Shown: positions 27,571-37,330 of the stretch, in pieces
Position numbering within the stretch: the first letter of the stretch is position 1
Layout of the letters: each line of letters starts with the position of its first letter
Assembly (NCBI GenBank): GCA_012517155.1
Contig: JAAYVN010000107.1
Span: forward strand, 1 to 58,055
Direction of reading: 5' to 3'
From: Ignavibacteriales bacterium
GTDB lineage: Bacteria; Bacteroidota; Ignavibacteria; Ignavibacteriales; Ignavibacteriaceae
DNA length: 58,055 nt
Notes under the pieces: generated by a model
What the model was told of the DNA's origin: nothing
Seen by the model: the letters and a program-made list of their open reading frames with translations, nothing else
Databases searched by the model: none
Position numbers and translations under genes: made by a program

Positions 27571-28218
27571 ATGTATATTATATTGTTCGGTTCTCCAGGC
27601 GTAGGAAAAGGTACACAGGCAAAAATTTTAAGTGAAAAATTGGGAATTCCCCATATATCAACAGGAGACATCCTGAGAGATGCAATTAGAAATAAAACCA
27701 CGCTTGGTCTGGAAGCAAAAAAGATTGTTGACTCAGGACAGTTAGTGCCGGATGAAATAGTTGTCGGTATCATCCGTGAAGTTCTTAAAAGTGAACAAAC
27801 AAAAAATGGGTTTATCCTTGATGGATTCCCCAGAACAGTTCAGCAAGCCGAATCACTTGAACATTTATTCAATGAATTAAATATTTCAGAAGTTTTCCTT
27901 ATTCATATCACCGCACATACTGAAGAAGTTATAAGACGATTATCATTAAGAAGAAGCTGTAAACAATGCCAGGCGATATTGAATCTTAACGAAATTGAGA
28001 ATCCGGAAGTTTGCCCAATTTGCGGAGCTATAAATTCACTCTACCAAAGGCACGATGATGAAGAGAGCGTAATAAAGGACCGTATAAATATTTATAACAT
28101 CACAACATTTCCGGTTCTTGATTTTTATAAGGACAGAAAAAAGTGTTTAACTATAGACGGATTTCAGCCAATTGAAGCCGTTAATGCACAAATAATGAAG
28201 GAACTTAAACCGGATTAA
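27571..28218 (+). CDS. adk: Adenylate kinase
   Basis: This 215-residue enzyme interconverts ATP, ADP and AMP. The P-loop is GSPGVGKGTQAK (~7-18), the AMP site HISTGDILRDAI (~28-39), and DGFPRTVQQAE (~85). It is the long form, with a LID zinc site of four cysteines (CKQC, CPIC, ~130-152), as in many AT-rich and Gram-positive species. The segment around RHDDEESVIKDRI holds the catalytic arginines. Confidence 0.97.
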   Translation: MYIILFGSPGVGKGTQAKILSEKLGIPHISTGDILRDAIRNKTTLGLEAKKIVDSGQLVPDEIVVGIIREVLKSEQTKNGFILDGFPRTVQQAESLEHLFNELNISEVFLIHITAHTEEVIRRLSLRRSCKQCQAILNLNEIENPEVCPICGAINSLYQRHDDEESVIKDRINIYNITTFPVLDFYKDRKKCLTIDGFQPIEAVNAQIMKELKPD

Positions 28219-28233
28219 TACCTATTCCCACTT

Positions 28234-28267
28234 AAAAAATCTGATTTTGGGACAAAATTGATTTTTT
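28234..28267 (+). terminator. Likely terminator after adk
   Basis: AAAAAATC pairs with GATTTTTT, and inside it ATTTTG pairs with CAAAAT around a GGA loop. The closing T-run lies in the stem, so the element could work on either strand between these convergent genes. Confidence 0.5.
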
Positions 28268-28325
28268 CTCATTTCCGAAATATATTTAAAACTAGCCCGA
28301 GCAATACAAAATTGGTAAAACCTTC

Positions 28326-28337
28326 CCTTCTGCTTCC
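28326..28337 (+). repeat. Copy of dispersed intergenic 12-mer CCTTCTGCTTCC
   Basis: Identical to 199-210 and to the complement of 1944-1955. A partial copy (CCCTTCTG) follows at 28353-28360. Confidence 0.45.
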
Positions 28338-28574
28338 ATTCCGCCCGGTTTTCCCTTCTGTTTTTAGGGGTACCCGGATGTTTCCAAAGGCGCTTTGAAA
28401 CGGCTTGAGCAAACCAATAAACGCGACTAACCTAAAGGCGGAATATTTCCTTTGAGTTTACTTTTACTGTTTATTACCAAAATAGTAAAAGTATGAAATC
28501 GTCTTAAGAATGAATAAATATCAAAATATTATATTTAATAAAAATATGACCATTTAGTTTTATTTCTCAATCTT

Positions 28575-30929
28575 TTATTTTGTCAACAAAAGTTTCGAAA
28601 CCTTTCTGATGCCACTCATCTCAAGTACACAATAATAGAAACCTGAACCTAATCCTTTCGCGATGAAAATGACTTCATATTCGCCGGCAGATTTGAATCC
28701 CCTCTCTATCATTACGACCTCACTTCCTAGGATGTCAAACACTTTCAGAGATATCTCTCCACTTTGTTTCAAACTATATTTAATCTTGGTGGAAGGATTA
28801 AATGGATTTGGGAATACTTGTAATCCAATTTTCAAAGGAACCTCCGTGTTTTCCAAACTCTGTGGGATATTTTGCGCTCCGGGTGTCGGTGGATTGAATT
28901 GCCAATTATTTGAGCCATCAGGAATCCTTGCAAACGATAGATTTCCTTGCTGCTGTCCAAAAGTAATTGAGTCCTGTACTGTGATTCCATCCTCAGCAAC
29001 CAATCCTATGTACTCTCCCCCCGCTGATAATTTGAAATTTGTGTGTATTCCCGGTTGTCCGGAATTTTCATCACACCAGATTACCAAATAACTATGTGGA
29101 TCGATATACAGATTTGGCTGGCTGAATCGCCACTTTATGAGATTGTCTTGTTTATCTGTTAAATACTTCCCTGTTAAGAGGATGGGAGAATTCGTTGAAT
29201 TATAAAGCTCTAACCAGTCATCATATTCCCCCACAGGATCGGGAATAGCTCCTTCATTATCTGCCATAAATTCATTAATATATAATCCTTGTGTTGATGT
29301 GGATTGGGTTAGAAAACGCACAGGATCTTTCCTGGGGTAAATCATAGTCCTTTGAATAGCATCTGTAATCCTGATCTTAAAAGAGGCTTTTTTTCCCTCC
29401 CCAAGTGGAGGTATCTTCACAATCCATCTGTCTTTATCCCTAACACGCTTGCCATTGTTATCTGGGTCTGTGATCATCGTGTAATTCTCAGTCCCCGCTA
29501 CTCCCTCAATACTTAAGGCAACTGCCATTTCCATTAATCCGTAAGTGCTGAAACCCGATGCCACAACAGTAATAGTATCTGTTCCTTTTGGATTTTTCGG
29601 AAAGAAATCAATTGAGTAAATTATTGGTTTCGCATTACGGTAATTAAGTTGTGTACCAATAGAATTATATCTATCTGTAAGGAATTGTTTAATCCCCTTT
29701 TTTACATGCTGATTTGAATAGGAAGTGCCATATGAGTTATAAAAATCATTCACATCAAATCCCCAGTCTTTTACTCTGAAAGAGTCCTCTATTGCAGCAG
29801 GAGCAATCATATCCCTAAGTGTATTTATCCTCTCCTCCCATACAGAAAGTTTAATGACTTTTTCCCTATAGAAGGAGATGAAATGTGTATATAAATCCCT
29901 GTACTGATCATTGACAAAAAGTTTTTCAACTAAAGGTCTTGAGCCGGCAGATACTCCTGGATCTGTGTAAGGATTTGCCGTTGCCCAGTTGTATGAAGTC
30001 CAGCCAATTCCAAATGTGTTATCGTAATCGTATGGAATAATCCGGAACTGATCGTTAAAGGGATGATGATAGAGGTAATAGTTGTTTGCAAGGTTCCAAT
30101 ATGCATCCCAGCTTCCGGTCATAATATTGAACGCCAGGTATTCAAGCACCTCACCTACATCCAGAAAATCCTCAAGGGAATCCGGCAGGGCTCCATCAGG
30201 AGTGTTATTGATAATCCCAATCAAGCGGACAAGTTTGGAGAAGTCACCCGTTTCCTCATTCTGAGTTAATTCATAGACCGGGACTCCGTTATTGTTAAGA
30301 TTTTTATATACATTCGGATCAGGACCCCGCCACTTCAAATCTGCTGGATAGAGGCATTTCCACAAATTTCCAGTATCATCCGGATAATTTTTATTCAGGA
30401 ATTCATCGTCAATATGCTCAACATTTATGTAAAGCCCGTAATATTTATTGTTAATATATACTCTAACATGGTTGGCACGCGAGGCGATTACCCCAAGTGT
30501 ATCGAAAATTTCAAAGCATAATTTACTTCTAACTATTGAAGGATCATTATGTTCCCCGTTGAGATTAAGTTTATCCACACCATAGAATTCTCTCCCTTGA
30601 ATAAAAGAATTAAAAGAAATTTTAAACGATTTCTTTTGACTGTAACGGGATGTGTTTCCCCTTAGCCTGAAACCTATTGAATCAATTGTCTCATCAATGT
30701 GATTATTCCTGAATCTGAAAATCGCATAATGCTCTGAATCACTCTGTACATTATTATAGATCCAGTTCAGGGAGGACGAATCAATGGTAATATCCACACG
30801 GGCAAGATAAGTATCGTCGAACACTTTCCACGAGAGATCATTCTGAGGAAATGACATAATTGACCACAATACTACAAAAATAAGCGTAAACCGAAACATT
30901 AGTACCTGCAAATATTTTTTCAAATTCAA
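28575..30929 (-). CDS. CotH-family protein kinase-like protein with lamin-tail domain and type IX sorting domain
   Basis: This 784-residue protein is a predicted exported or surface protein. A signal peptide occupies ~residues 11-30 (FRFTLIFVVLWSIMSF); the ATG at 30899 is a possible alternative start. A CotH-type domain follows (~40-400) with YYGLYINVEHIDDEFL and RIIPYDYDNTFG, which resemble the nucleotide-binding residues of spore CotH kinases. A lamin-tail-like domain spans ~550-680 (YINEFMADNEG, DWLELYNSTNSPI). The last ~75 residues are a type IX sorting domain (VFPNPFNPSTKIKYSL ... KVSKLLLTK). Relatives in spores phosphorylate coat proteins; activity outside the cell here is uncertain. 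It is a single gene divergent from the hydrogenase operon. Confidence 0.87.
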   Translation of the reverse strand: MNLKKYLQVLMFRFTLIFVVLWSIMSFPQNDLSWKVFDDTYLARVDITIDSSSLNWIYNNVQSDSEHYAIFRFRNNHIDETIDSIGFRLRGNTSRYSQKKSFKISFNSFIQGREFYGVDKLNLNGEHNDPSIVRSKLCFEIFDTLGVIASRANHVRVYINNKYYGLYINVEHIDDEFLNKNYPDDTGNLWKCLYPADLKWRGPDPNVYKNLNNNGVPVYELTQNEETGDFSKLVRLIGIINNTPDGALPDSLEDFLDVGEVLEYLAFNIMTGSWDAYWNLANNYYLYHHPFNDQFRIIPYDYDNTFGIGWTSYNWATANPYTDPGVSAGSRPLVEKLFVNDQYRDLYTHFISFYREKVIKLSVWEERINTLRDMIAPAAIEDSFRVKDWGFDVNDFYNSYGTSYSNQHVKKGIKQFLTDRYNSIGTQLNYRNAKPIIYSIDFFPKNPKGTDTITVVASGFSTYGLMEMAVALSIEGVAGTENYTMITDPDNNGKRVRDKDRWIVKIPPLGEGKKASFKIRITDAIQRTMIYPRKDPVRFLTQSTSTQGLYINEFMADNEGAIPDPVGEYDDWLELYNSTNSPILLTGKYLTDKQDNLIKWRFSQPNLYIDPHSYLVIWCDENSGQPGIHTNFKLSAGGEYIGLVAEDGITVQDSITFGQQQGNLSFARIPDGSNNWQFNPPTPGAQNIPQSLENTEVPLKIGLQVFPNPFNPSTKIKYSLKQSGEISLKVFDILGSEVVMIERGFKSAGEYEVIFIAKGLGSGFYYCVLEMSGIRKVSKLLLTK

Positions 30930-31170
30930 ATTATTAATATATAAATTTTAATGATTTAACCTAATAACTCCCTACAACCTCAATCCTTTGGGATATGGAT
31001 TTATAGACGTATCTAATAAGTGAGAATTTAAGAATGTTTCTTGATAAATAGAAAAAAAATGGGCGTTTTTGTTCGATTTCAGCTATTTACGATAAAATAA
31101 ATCGGTTTTTAAAATGGCACTTTATTTGCTTATATGAGGGCGATGTTCTAATATACTAAAAAGGAAAATT

Positions 31171-31656
31171 ATGCATTCAGAAATATTTAAAAATTATACG
31201 CAAAACGATAAAAGTGCCATAATTCCCCTGCTGCAGGATGTCCAGCAAATTTACGGTTATTTACCTGAGAAAGTACTTCTGGAAGTAGCCAAGTTTACTG
31301 GATTAGCTTTAAGTAGGGTTTACGGCATTGCTACTTTTTATAATCAATTCCGGTTAACTCCCTTGGGCGAAAATATCATCAGAGTTTGTAGAGGAACAGC
31401 CTGCCACGTTAAAGGTTCTGCTAACATTCTTTATACACTTGAACAAGAACTCAAAATTCAAGCAGGTGAGACCACTAGAGATAAGAAATTTACTTTAGAG
31501 GTTGTAAGTTGTATTGGTGCTTGTAGTATTGCCCCCGTTATTACCGTCAATGATGATTATTTCGGAAGACTTACCACTAAAGAGATACCGGGAATTCTTA
31601 AAAAATATGCGAACAAACCCAAAGCTGAAACCAAGAAAGAAGGGAGTGCATCATGA
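31171..31656 (+). CDS. hydC: [FeFe] hydrogenase gamma subunit, NuoE-like
   Basis: This 161-residue thioredoxin-like [2Fe-2S] protein passes electrons in the trimeric NAD-linked hydrogenase. The cluster cysteines are in CRGTACHVKGS (~residues 73-83) and CIGACSIAP (~115-123). The N-terminal helical part has LQDVQQIYGYLPEKVLLEVAKFTG. AAAAAGGA precedes the ATG. Its stop overlaps the next gene by 4 bases. Alone it could be NuoE of complex I, but the downstream H-cluster subunit settles the assignment. Confidence 0.9.
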   Translation: MHSEIFKNYTQNDKSAIIPLLQDVQQIYGYLPEKVLLEVAKFTGLALSRVYGIATFYNQFRLTPLGENIIRVCRGTACHVKGSANILYTLEQELKIQAGETTRDKKFTLEVVSCIGACSIAPVITVNDDYFGRLTTKEIPGILKKYANKPKAETKKEGSAS

Positions 31657-33638
31657 ATAGCTTCATAGGCTTATGCTGCAAAGAGTGCTGGCATACAAAC
31701 GAAAAACCCTGCAGTTCTTTTATACAATGCTGCACAGAAGGTCCTCTATGCCATCACGACGAGAAATGTGCTGAAAAAATACGCGACTACAATAAAGTTC
31801 TGACTTTCCAAAAACACGATTTTCCTATCATCTGGATTGGTATGGGGACTTGCGGTTTAGCTGCAGGTGCTAAAAAAGTTGAGGAGGCAATTAAAAATGA
31901 ACTTAAAAAATTAAATATTGAAGCCAAAATTCAACCGACTGGATGTGTTGGTTATTGCAGCCGCGAGGTAATTGTAGATATTAAACTTCCAGACGGGGAC
32001 AGAATCTCTTACTTCGAAGTAACCCCAAAACTGGTCCCAAAACTCCTTAATACAGCCCTTGTTGAAAAAGGTGTTTACAAGGATAATCTTCTTGGTACTT
32101 ATGGAACGGGAACAAAAGAAGTTCCGAATATTAGCCAATACCCCTTCTTTAAGAATCAATTGAAAATAGTACTTCAGAATTGTGGAGTAATCGATCCTGA
32201 TTCTATCGACGCATATATTGCAAATGGTGGATTCAAAGCCCTAGATAAAGTCCTTAGACATATGCAGCCCCAGGACGTTGTGCACGAGATACTGGAAGCT
32301 GGTCTTAGAGGCAGAGGTGGTGGAGGATTCCCAACAGGTAAAAAATGGGAAATGGCACTGGATCAGAAATCAGATAAAAAGTACTTGATTTGTAATGCCG
32401 ACGAAGGTGATCCGGGGGCATTCATGGATCGCTCCGTACTTGAAAGTGATCCATTCAAACTTATTGAGGGAATGTTAATTGGCGGATATGCGATTGGTGC
32501 TACTGACGGTTATATCTACTGCCGCGCTGAGTATCCAATGGCTATTGATAAACTTACTCATGCAATTAAAAAATGCGAAGAGTATAGTTTAATTGGTGAT
32601 AATATTCTTGGATGCAAGTTCTCATTTCATCTAAAGATTAAAAAAGGCGCTGGAGCTTTTGTCTGCGGCGAAGAAACTGCTCTAATGGCTTCAATTGAGG
32701 GTAAAAGGGGTATGCCCAGACCAAGACCTCCTTATCCGTCAGTATCAGGATTATTCGGAAAACCCTCCGTGGTTAATAATGTTGAGACTTTTGCAAACGT
32801 TGCACCGATAATAAATAAAGGCGCTGCCTGGTTTAATACTGTTGGAACAAAAAACAGTAAAGGTACAAAAGTGTTCGCATTAAGCGGAAAGATTACAAAC
32901 ACTGGCTTGGTTGAGGTACCTATGGGCGTAACTCTAAACGACATCGTTAACGTTATTGGTGGTGGTATTCCTAATGGCAAGAAATTTAAAGCTGTACAAA
33001 TCGGCGGTCCTTCGGGAGGTTGCCTCCCACAGAGCGTTATTGATACTCAGGTTGATTACGACTCTCTGAAACAAGTCGGTGCTATGATGGGTTCAGGTGG
33101 ATTTGTGGTAATGGATGAAGATACTTGCATGGTTGATATCGCTAGATTTTTCCTTACTTTCATTCAAAGCGAATCATGCGGTAAATGTGTTCCTTGCAGA
33201 GAAGGTACAAAAAGAATGTTGGAAATAATCGAAAGAATCCCGAAAAGCTATAAACACACTAAGGATAAAATCGAAGAACTTAGAAGATTCAAAGGTATTG
33301 TTTATCTCCAGAGACTTTCAGAAGTCATTAAAGATACTTCCCTTTGTGGACTTGGACAATCAGCTCCTAATCCGGTGCTTTCAGGTCTTCACTACTTCAG
33401 GGAAGAGTATGAACAGCACCTGTATGAAAGAAAATGTAAAGCGGGAGTTTGTAAAGACTTGCTTACTTACACCATCAATAATGAACTTTGCGAAGGATGC
33501 GGAGTTTGCGTTAGAAAATGCTCTGCAGATGCAATTGTAGGTGAGAAAGGCAAAGCCCATTACATCGTTCAGGATAAATGCATTCAGTGCGGTATGTGTT
33601 TTGAAGCTTGTAAATTCTGTGCAGTTATTGTTAATTAA
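31653..33638 (+). CDS. hydB: [FeFe] hydrogenase beta subunit, NuoF-like NAD(H):FMN subunit
   Basis: This 661-residue subunit holds the FMN/NAD site. In order: an N-terminal Cys/His-rich head (~1-45; GLCCKECWH, FIQCC, GPLCHHDEKC); a thioredoxin-like [2Fe-2S] domain (~65-145; GTCGLAA, GCVGYCSREV); the NuoF core with RGRGGGGFPTGKKWE (~217-231) and NADEGDPGAFMDR (~247); the N3-type cluster ESCGKCVPCREGT (~508); and two C-terminal [4Fe-4S] ferredoxin motifs (CEGCGVCVRKC, CIQCGMCFEAC). This order matches electron-bifurcating HydB. The Cys/His head adds ~50 residues before the usual domains. It is coupled to hydC by a 4-base overlap. Confidence 0.92.
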   Translation: MNSFIGLCCKECWHTNEKPCSSFIQCCTEGPLCHHDEKCAEKIRDYNKVLTFQKHDFPIIWIGMGTCGLAAGAKKVEEAIKNELKKLNIEAKIQPTGCVGYCSREVIVDIKLPDGDRISYFEVTPKLVPKLLNTALVEKGVYKDNLLGTYGTGTKEVPNISQYPFFKNQLKIVLQNCGVIDPDSIDAYIANGGFKALDKVLRHMQPQDVVHEILEAGLRGRGGGGFPTGKKWEMALDQKSDKKYLICNADEGDPGAFMDRSVLESDPFKLIEGMLIGGYAIGATDGYIYCRAEYPMAIDKLTHAIKKCEEYSLIGDNILGCKFSFHLKIKKGAGAFVCGEETALMASIEGKRGMPRPRPPYPSVSGLFGKPSVVNNVETFANVAPIINKGAAWFNTVGTKNSKGTKVFALSGKITNTGLVEVPMGVTLNDIVNVIGGGIPNGKKFKAVQIGGPSGGCLPQSVIDTQVDYDSLKQVGAMMGSGGFVVMDEDTCMVDIARFFLTFIQSESCGKCVPCREGTKRMLEIIERIPKSYKHTKDKIEELRRFKGIVYLQRLSEVIKDTSLCGLGQSAPNPVLSGLHYFREEYEQHLYERKCKAGVCKDLLTYTINNELCEGCGVCVRKCSADAIVGEKGKAHYIVQDKCIQCGMCFEACKFCAVIVN

Positions 33639-33647
33639 GGAACGGAG

Positions 33648-35375
33648 ATGAAAATGGTTGAACTCACAATAAATAAAATAAAAGTAAAAGCAGAACCGGG
33701 AATGACAATTCTTGACGCTGCGAAATCAGTCGGGATATCCATCCCGACATTATGCCATATGAAAGACCTCTTCCCTACCGGAGCCTGCCGTATTTGCTCT
33801 GTAGAAGTGGAAGGACAACGAAATCTCATCCCATCATGTGCTTATCCTGTTTATGAAGGAATGAAGGTCGAAACAAATTCTTCAAGAGTCTTGCGCGCAA
33901 GAAAAACTATCGTTGAATTGCTTATCGAGAACCACCCTCAGGACTGTCTCATATGTGTCCGGAGCGGTAATTGTGAACTTCAGAATCTCTCGATAAAGTA
34001 CGGTGTAAGAGAACACAGGTATGCGGGAGAATCCCGCCAGCACGCTGTTGACCTCTCCTCCGCTTCGCTGGAAAGAGATCCTGCCAAATGTATTCTTTGC
34101 GGCAGATGTACAAGAGCTTGTAACGAGATCCAGAAAATCGGCGCAATTGACTTCACTAACAGAGGATTCAAGACAATAGTGACTACCCCTTATAATAAAG
34201 GACTGAATGTTAGCGACTGTATCCTCTGCGGCCAGTGTATTTTGGTTTGCCCCACCGCCGCATTAAGAGAGAAAAGTGCAATGAAAGACGTTGCTACAGC
34301 TTTAGAGAAAAAAGGCAAATTCACTGTCGCTCAAGTAGCACCCGCGGTGAGAGCTTCACTGGGCGAGGAATATAATATGCCCCTCGGTACAGATGTAACC
34401 GGTAAATTGGTTACTGGCTTAAGAAGATTAGGATTCAAAAAAGTATTCGATACGAACTTTGCGGCTGATCTTACTATCTGGGAAGAAGCTAATGAACTTA
34501 TTCACAGAATACAGACTCGTGGTATTTTACCAATGTTCACAAGTTGTTGCCCCGGATGGGTAAAATACCTTGAACAAAACTACGGAGATCTTATTGGACA
34601 CGTATCAAGCTGTAAGTCCCCTCATGAAATGCTTGGTGCAGTTACTAAAACATACTATGCAAAAAAGATGGGACTCGATCCTGAAGATATTTTCGTTGCC
34701 TCTATAATGCCTTGCACCGTTAAGAAATATGAGTCCGAAAGACCCGAACTTTCCGGAAATGCGATGCAGGATGTTGATGCAGTGCTGACAACAAGAGAAT
34801 TAGTTAGATACTTCAATCTTACAGGTATTGACTTTGACGATCTTGATAGCGACGATTTTGACAGCACTCTTGGTGAATCCACTGGTGCTGCCGCAATTTT
34901 TGGAACCAGCGGTGGCGTTATGGAAGCCGCTTTGAGGTATGCTTATTTTACACTGACTGGTCAGCATCTCGATATTCTTGACTTTGATGCTGTTAGAGGC
35001 TTGACAGGAATTAAGGAAGCTTCGGTAGATATTAACGGTTTAACACTGAATATTGCTGTGGTGAATGGAATCGGGAATGCAGCTCAGGTACTTGATGAAG
35101 TCCGGGCAGGAAAATCAAAGTATCATTTTGTTGAAGTAATGGCTTGTCCTGGAGGTTGTATCAATGGCGGCGGTCAGCCAATCCATCAGAAACAGGACAA
35201 GGTTATCAAACGTATGAAAGCACTCTATGAGATAGACAAGAAGATGGTTAAGAGACGTTCTTATGAGAATGAGCATGTGAAAACTCTCTACAAAGAGTTT
35301 TTCGGAGAACCAGGAAGTCATAAATCTCATGAGATATTGCATACCACTTATCAGGATAAACGCAAGATCAAATAG
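33648..35375 (+). CDS. hydA: [FeFe] hydrogenase catalytic subunit (NADH-linked, trimeric type)
   Basis: This 575-residue subunit makes or consumes H2. Domains: N-terminal [2Fe-2S] (~1-80, SVGISIPTLCHMKDLFPTGAC), His-Cys [4Fe-4S] (HPQDCLICVRSGNC), two [4Fe-4S] motifs (CILCGRCTRAC; CILCGQCILVC), then the H-cluster domain with L1 FTSCCPGW (~297), L2 MPCTVKKYE (~354) and L3 MACPGGCINGGGQP (~497). The small C-terminal SSU segment ends EFFGEPGSHKSHEILHT. With HydB and HydC this is the bifurcating group A arrangement, reversibly coupling H2 to NAD and ferredoxin. Two starts are possible (33648 behind AAGGA, 33654 behind GGAG). Maturases HydEFG are not in the window. Confidence 0.95.
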   Translation: MKMVELTINKIKVKAEPGMTILDAAKSVGISIPTLCHMKDLFPTGACRICSVEVEGQRNLIPSCAYPVYEGMKVETNSSRVLRARKTIVELLIENHPQDCLICVRSGNCELQNLSIKYGVREHRYAGESRQHAVDLSSASLERDPAKCILCGRCTRACNEIQKIGAIDFTNRGFKTIVTTPYNKGLNVSDCILCGQCILVCPTAALREKSAMKDVATALEKKGKFTVAQVAPAVRASLGEEYNMPLGTDVTGKLVTGLRRLGFKKVFDTNFAADLTIWEEANELIHRIQTRGILPMFTSCCPGWVKYLEQNYGDLIGHVSSCKSPHEMLGAVTKTYYAKKMGLDPEDIFVASIMPCTVKKYESERPELSGNAMQDVDAVLTTRELVRYFNLTGIDFDDLDSDDFDSTLGESTGAAAIFGTSGGVMEAALRYAYFTLTGQHLDILDFDAVRGLTGIKEASVDINGLTLNIAVVNGIGNAAQVLDEVRAGKSKYHFVEVMACPGGCINGGGQPIHQKQDKVIKRMKALYEIDKKMVKRRSYENEHVKTLYKEFFGEPGSHKSHEILHTTYQDKRKIK

Positions 35376-35393
35376 AACCAAAGAACAAAATAT

Positions 35394-35422
35394 AAAAGAC
35401 ACGCTCTGGCGTGTCTTTTTTT
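35394..35422 (+). terminator. Rho-independent terminator of the hydrogenase operon
   Basis: An 11-base perfect stem (AAAAGACACGC with GCGTGTCTTTT) around a TCTG loop runs into seven T's. It starts 18 bases after the hydA stop. Confidence 0.9.
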
Positions 35423-35485
35423 ATTTAAATCAACTTGTATTTCTCGAATATTAACGTTTTATTTCTATTTAGAAATTTGGAAATT

Positions 35486-35944
35486 ATGGAAAATCAGGAC
35501 AAAATTAAAAATATAACAACCAATCGTAAAGCAAGATTTGAATATTTTATTCTGTCAACTTACGAAGCGGGTATTGTTCTTCAAGGAACCGAAGTTAAAT
35601 CCCTCCGGGCTGGAAAGATCAATCTTGTGGATAGTTATGCCATATACAGGAATAATGAACTCTGGTTGATAGGTACTCACATAAGCGAGTACACTCAGGG
35701 AAACATCAATAATCATGAACCAACCAGGGACAGAAAACTTTTGCTAAACAGAAACGAGCTGAGAAAATTATCTGCCAAGTCAAGCGAAAAAGGACTTACG
35801 ATTATCCCTCTCTCTCTATATTTTAAAAACGGGAAAGTCAAAGTGGAACTCGGCTTGTGTAAAGGTAAGAAAATTTACGACAAACGCGAGTCTATTGCAA
35901 AGAAAGACCAGAAAAGAGATCAGGAGAGGCGCGATCATAATTAA
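35486..35944 (+). CDS. smpB: SsrA-binding protein (trans-translation)
   Basis: This 152-residue protein delivers tmRNA to stalled ribosomes. Signature: NRKARFEYFILSTYEAGIVL, then GTEVKSLRAGKINLVDSYA, HEPTRDRKLLLNRNE and GLCKGKKIYDKRESIAKKD. The frame is open from 35435, but the ATG at 35486 gives the normal length and N-terminus. The tmRNA gene itself was not found in the window. It is a single gene after the hydrogenase terminator. Confidence 0.95.
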   Translation: MENQDKIKNITTNRKARFEYFILSTYEAGIVLQGTEVKSLRAGKINLVDSYAIYRNNELWLIGTHISEYTQGNINNHEPTRDRKLLLNRNELRKLSAKSSEKGLTIIPLSLYFKNGKVKVELGLCKGKKIYDKRESIAKKDQKRDQERRDHN

Positions 35945-36056
35945 CTTGATTTCTTTAAAGTTTTTATCTTATTATTTTTTCCATATATTTGTGAATAATT
36001 TTTTTATTTATAACAACCCCGAAAAAAATTAATTATTTAGGAGTCACCAGGAAAAA

Positions 36057-37283
36057 TTGAAAATTCACTTCCCCCCAATTAATGAGCAGATGGACCTCAT
36101 AAGAAGAGGCGCATCAGAAATAATACCGGAAGAAGAACTGCTTCAGAAATTAGAAATTTCTCGTAAAGAATCCAAACCTCTGAAAATTAAATTAGGTTGC
36201 GACCCAAGCAGACCTGATCTGCACATTGGTCACGCAGTTGTTCTAAGAAAACTTGCACAGTTTCAGAAACTGGGACATCAAGCAATTTTGATTATCGGTG
36301 ACTTCACCGGAATGATTGGAGATCCTTCGGGCAGAAATGCTACAAGGCCTGCATTAAGTCTTGATGAAACTCGTCAGCATGGTAATTCGTATTTCGAGCA
36401 GGCATCAAAGATCCTTGATAAAGAAAACACAAAAATAGTTTACAACTCCGATTGGCTCGGGAAAATGTCTTTTGAGGATGTCATAAAACTTGCTTCCAAA
36501 TATACCGTTGCAAGAATGCTCGAACGCGATGATTTTACCAAAAGATATAAAGCAGGTGAGCCGATTAGCATTCACGAATTTTTATATCCGCTTGCGCAGG
36601 CAATGGATTCCGTTGCTATAGAAAGCGACGTTGAACTTGGTGGAACCGATCAGAAATTCAATCTCCTTGTTGGAAGAGATATTCAAAGAGAATTTGGCAT
36701 GAAACCCCAAGTTATCCTTACTATGCCTTTGTTGGTTGGGACTGATGGAGTTGAGAAGATGAGTAAATCTTATAACAACTATATCGGCATTTCCGAGGAA
36801 CCAAACAATATGTACGGAAAAACTTTGTCAATTGCCGATTCCCTGATTTACACATACTTTGAGCTTGCAACAGACGTTTCCAAGGAAAGACTAACAGAAA
36901 TTAAAACAGCTTTGTCTGATACAAAAACCAATCCCCGTAATCTGAAGCGTGGACTCGCCAGAACTCTTGTATCATTATACTACAACGACGAAACCGCAAT
37001 TAATGCAGAACAAGAATTCGATAAGGTGTTTATTAAGAAAGAAACACCGGATGATATTCCTGAATTTGACTATTCGTCGCACCCGAAGTCTATTAATCCT
37101 GTTGATCTACTTATACTTACTAACCTGTCTCCATCACGGGGTGAGGCAAGGAGATTGATCCTTCAGGGGGGGGTTTCGGTGGACGGAAATAGAATTGAAA
37201 ACTTAAACACAGAAATAAATATAAATCACGGTACAGTAATTAAATTGGGAAAAAGAAGATTCTTAAAACTGACCGTTAATTAA
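36057..37283 (+). CDS. tyrS: Tyrosyl-tRNA synthetase
   Basis: This 408-residue class I synthetase charges tRNA-Tyr. HIGH-type motif: [12 protein letters not shown] (~residues 55-66); tyrosine pocket around [14 protein letters not shown] (~200); KMSKS motif in [12 protein letters not shown] (~231-242); and a C-terminal S4 RNA-binding domain (~345-408, [18 protein letters not shown]). The start is TTG at 36057 behind AGGA; the next ATG (residue 12) would remove the conserved FPPINEQ head. It belongs to the long TyrRS type common in this phylum. Confidence 0.96.
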   Translation: MKIHFPPINEQMDLIRRGASEIIPEEELLQKLEISRKESKPLKIKLGCDPSRPDLHIGHAVVLRKLAQFQKLGHQAILIIGDFTGMIGDPSGRNATRPALSLDETRQHGNSYFEQASKILDKENTKIVYNSDWLGKMSFEDVIKLASKYTVARMLERDDFTKRYKAGEPISIHEFLYPLAQAMDSVAIESDVELGGTDQKFNLLVGRDIQREFGMKPQVILTMPLLVGTDGVEKMSKSYNNYIGISEEPNNMYGKTLSIADSLIYTYFELATDVSKERLTEIKTALSDTKTNPRNLKRGLARTLVSLYYNDETAINAEQEFDKVFIKKETPDDIPEFDYSSHPKSINPVDLLILTNLSPSRGEARRLILQGGVSVDGNRIENLNTEININHGTVIKLGKRRFLKLTVN

Positions 37284-37330
37284 CATATAATAAATTTCCG
37301 TCCGATGCGGAAATGAAAGGAGATGACGTA

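Larger units (their letters stand above)
28219..28574. other. Convergent intergenic region between adk and the CotH gene
   Basis: No gene is supported in these 356 bases. It contains a strong A/T hairpin just after adk (28234-28267), a copy of the dispersed repeat (28326-28337) with a second CCCTTCTG at 28353-28360, and an inverted repeat around 28380-28401 (GTTT and CAAAG pairing with CTTTG and AAAC). Confidence 0.5.

Noticed and set aside
30930-31170. Possible paired promoters between the CotH and hydrogenase genes
   Set aside because: TTTATTTG near 31120 resembles but does not match TAnnTTTG, and no -33 element fits; not strong enough to list.
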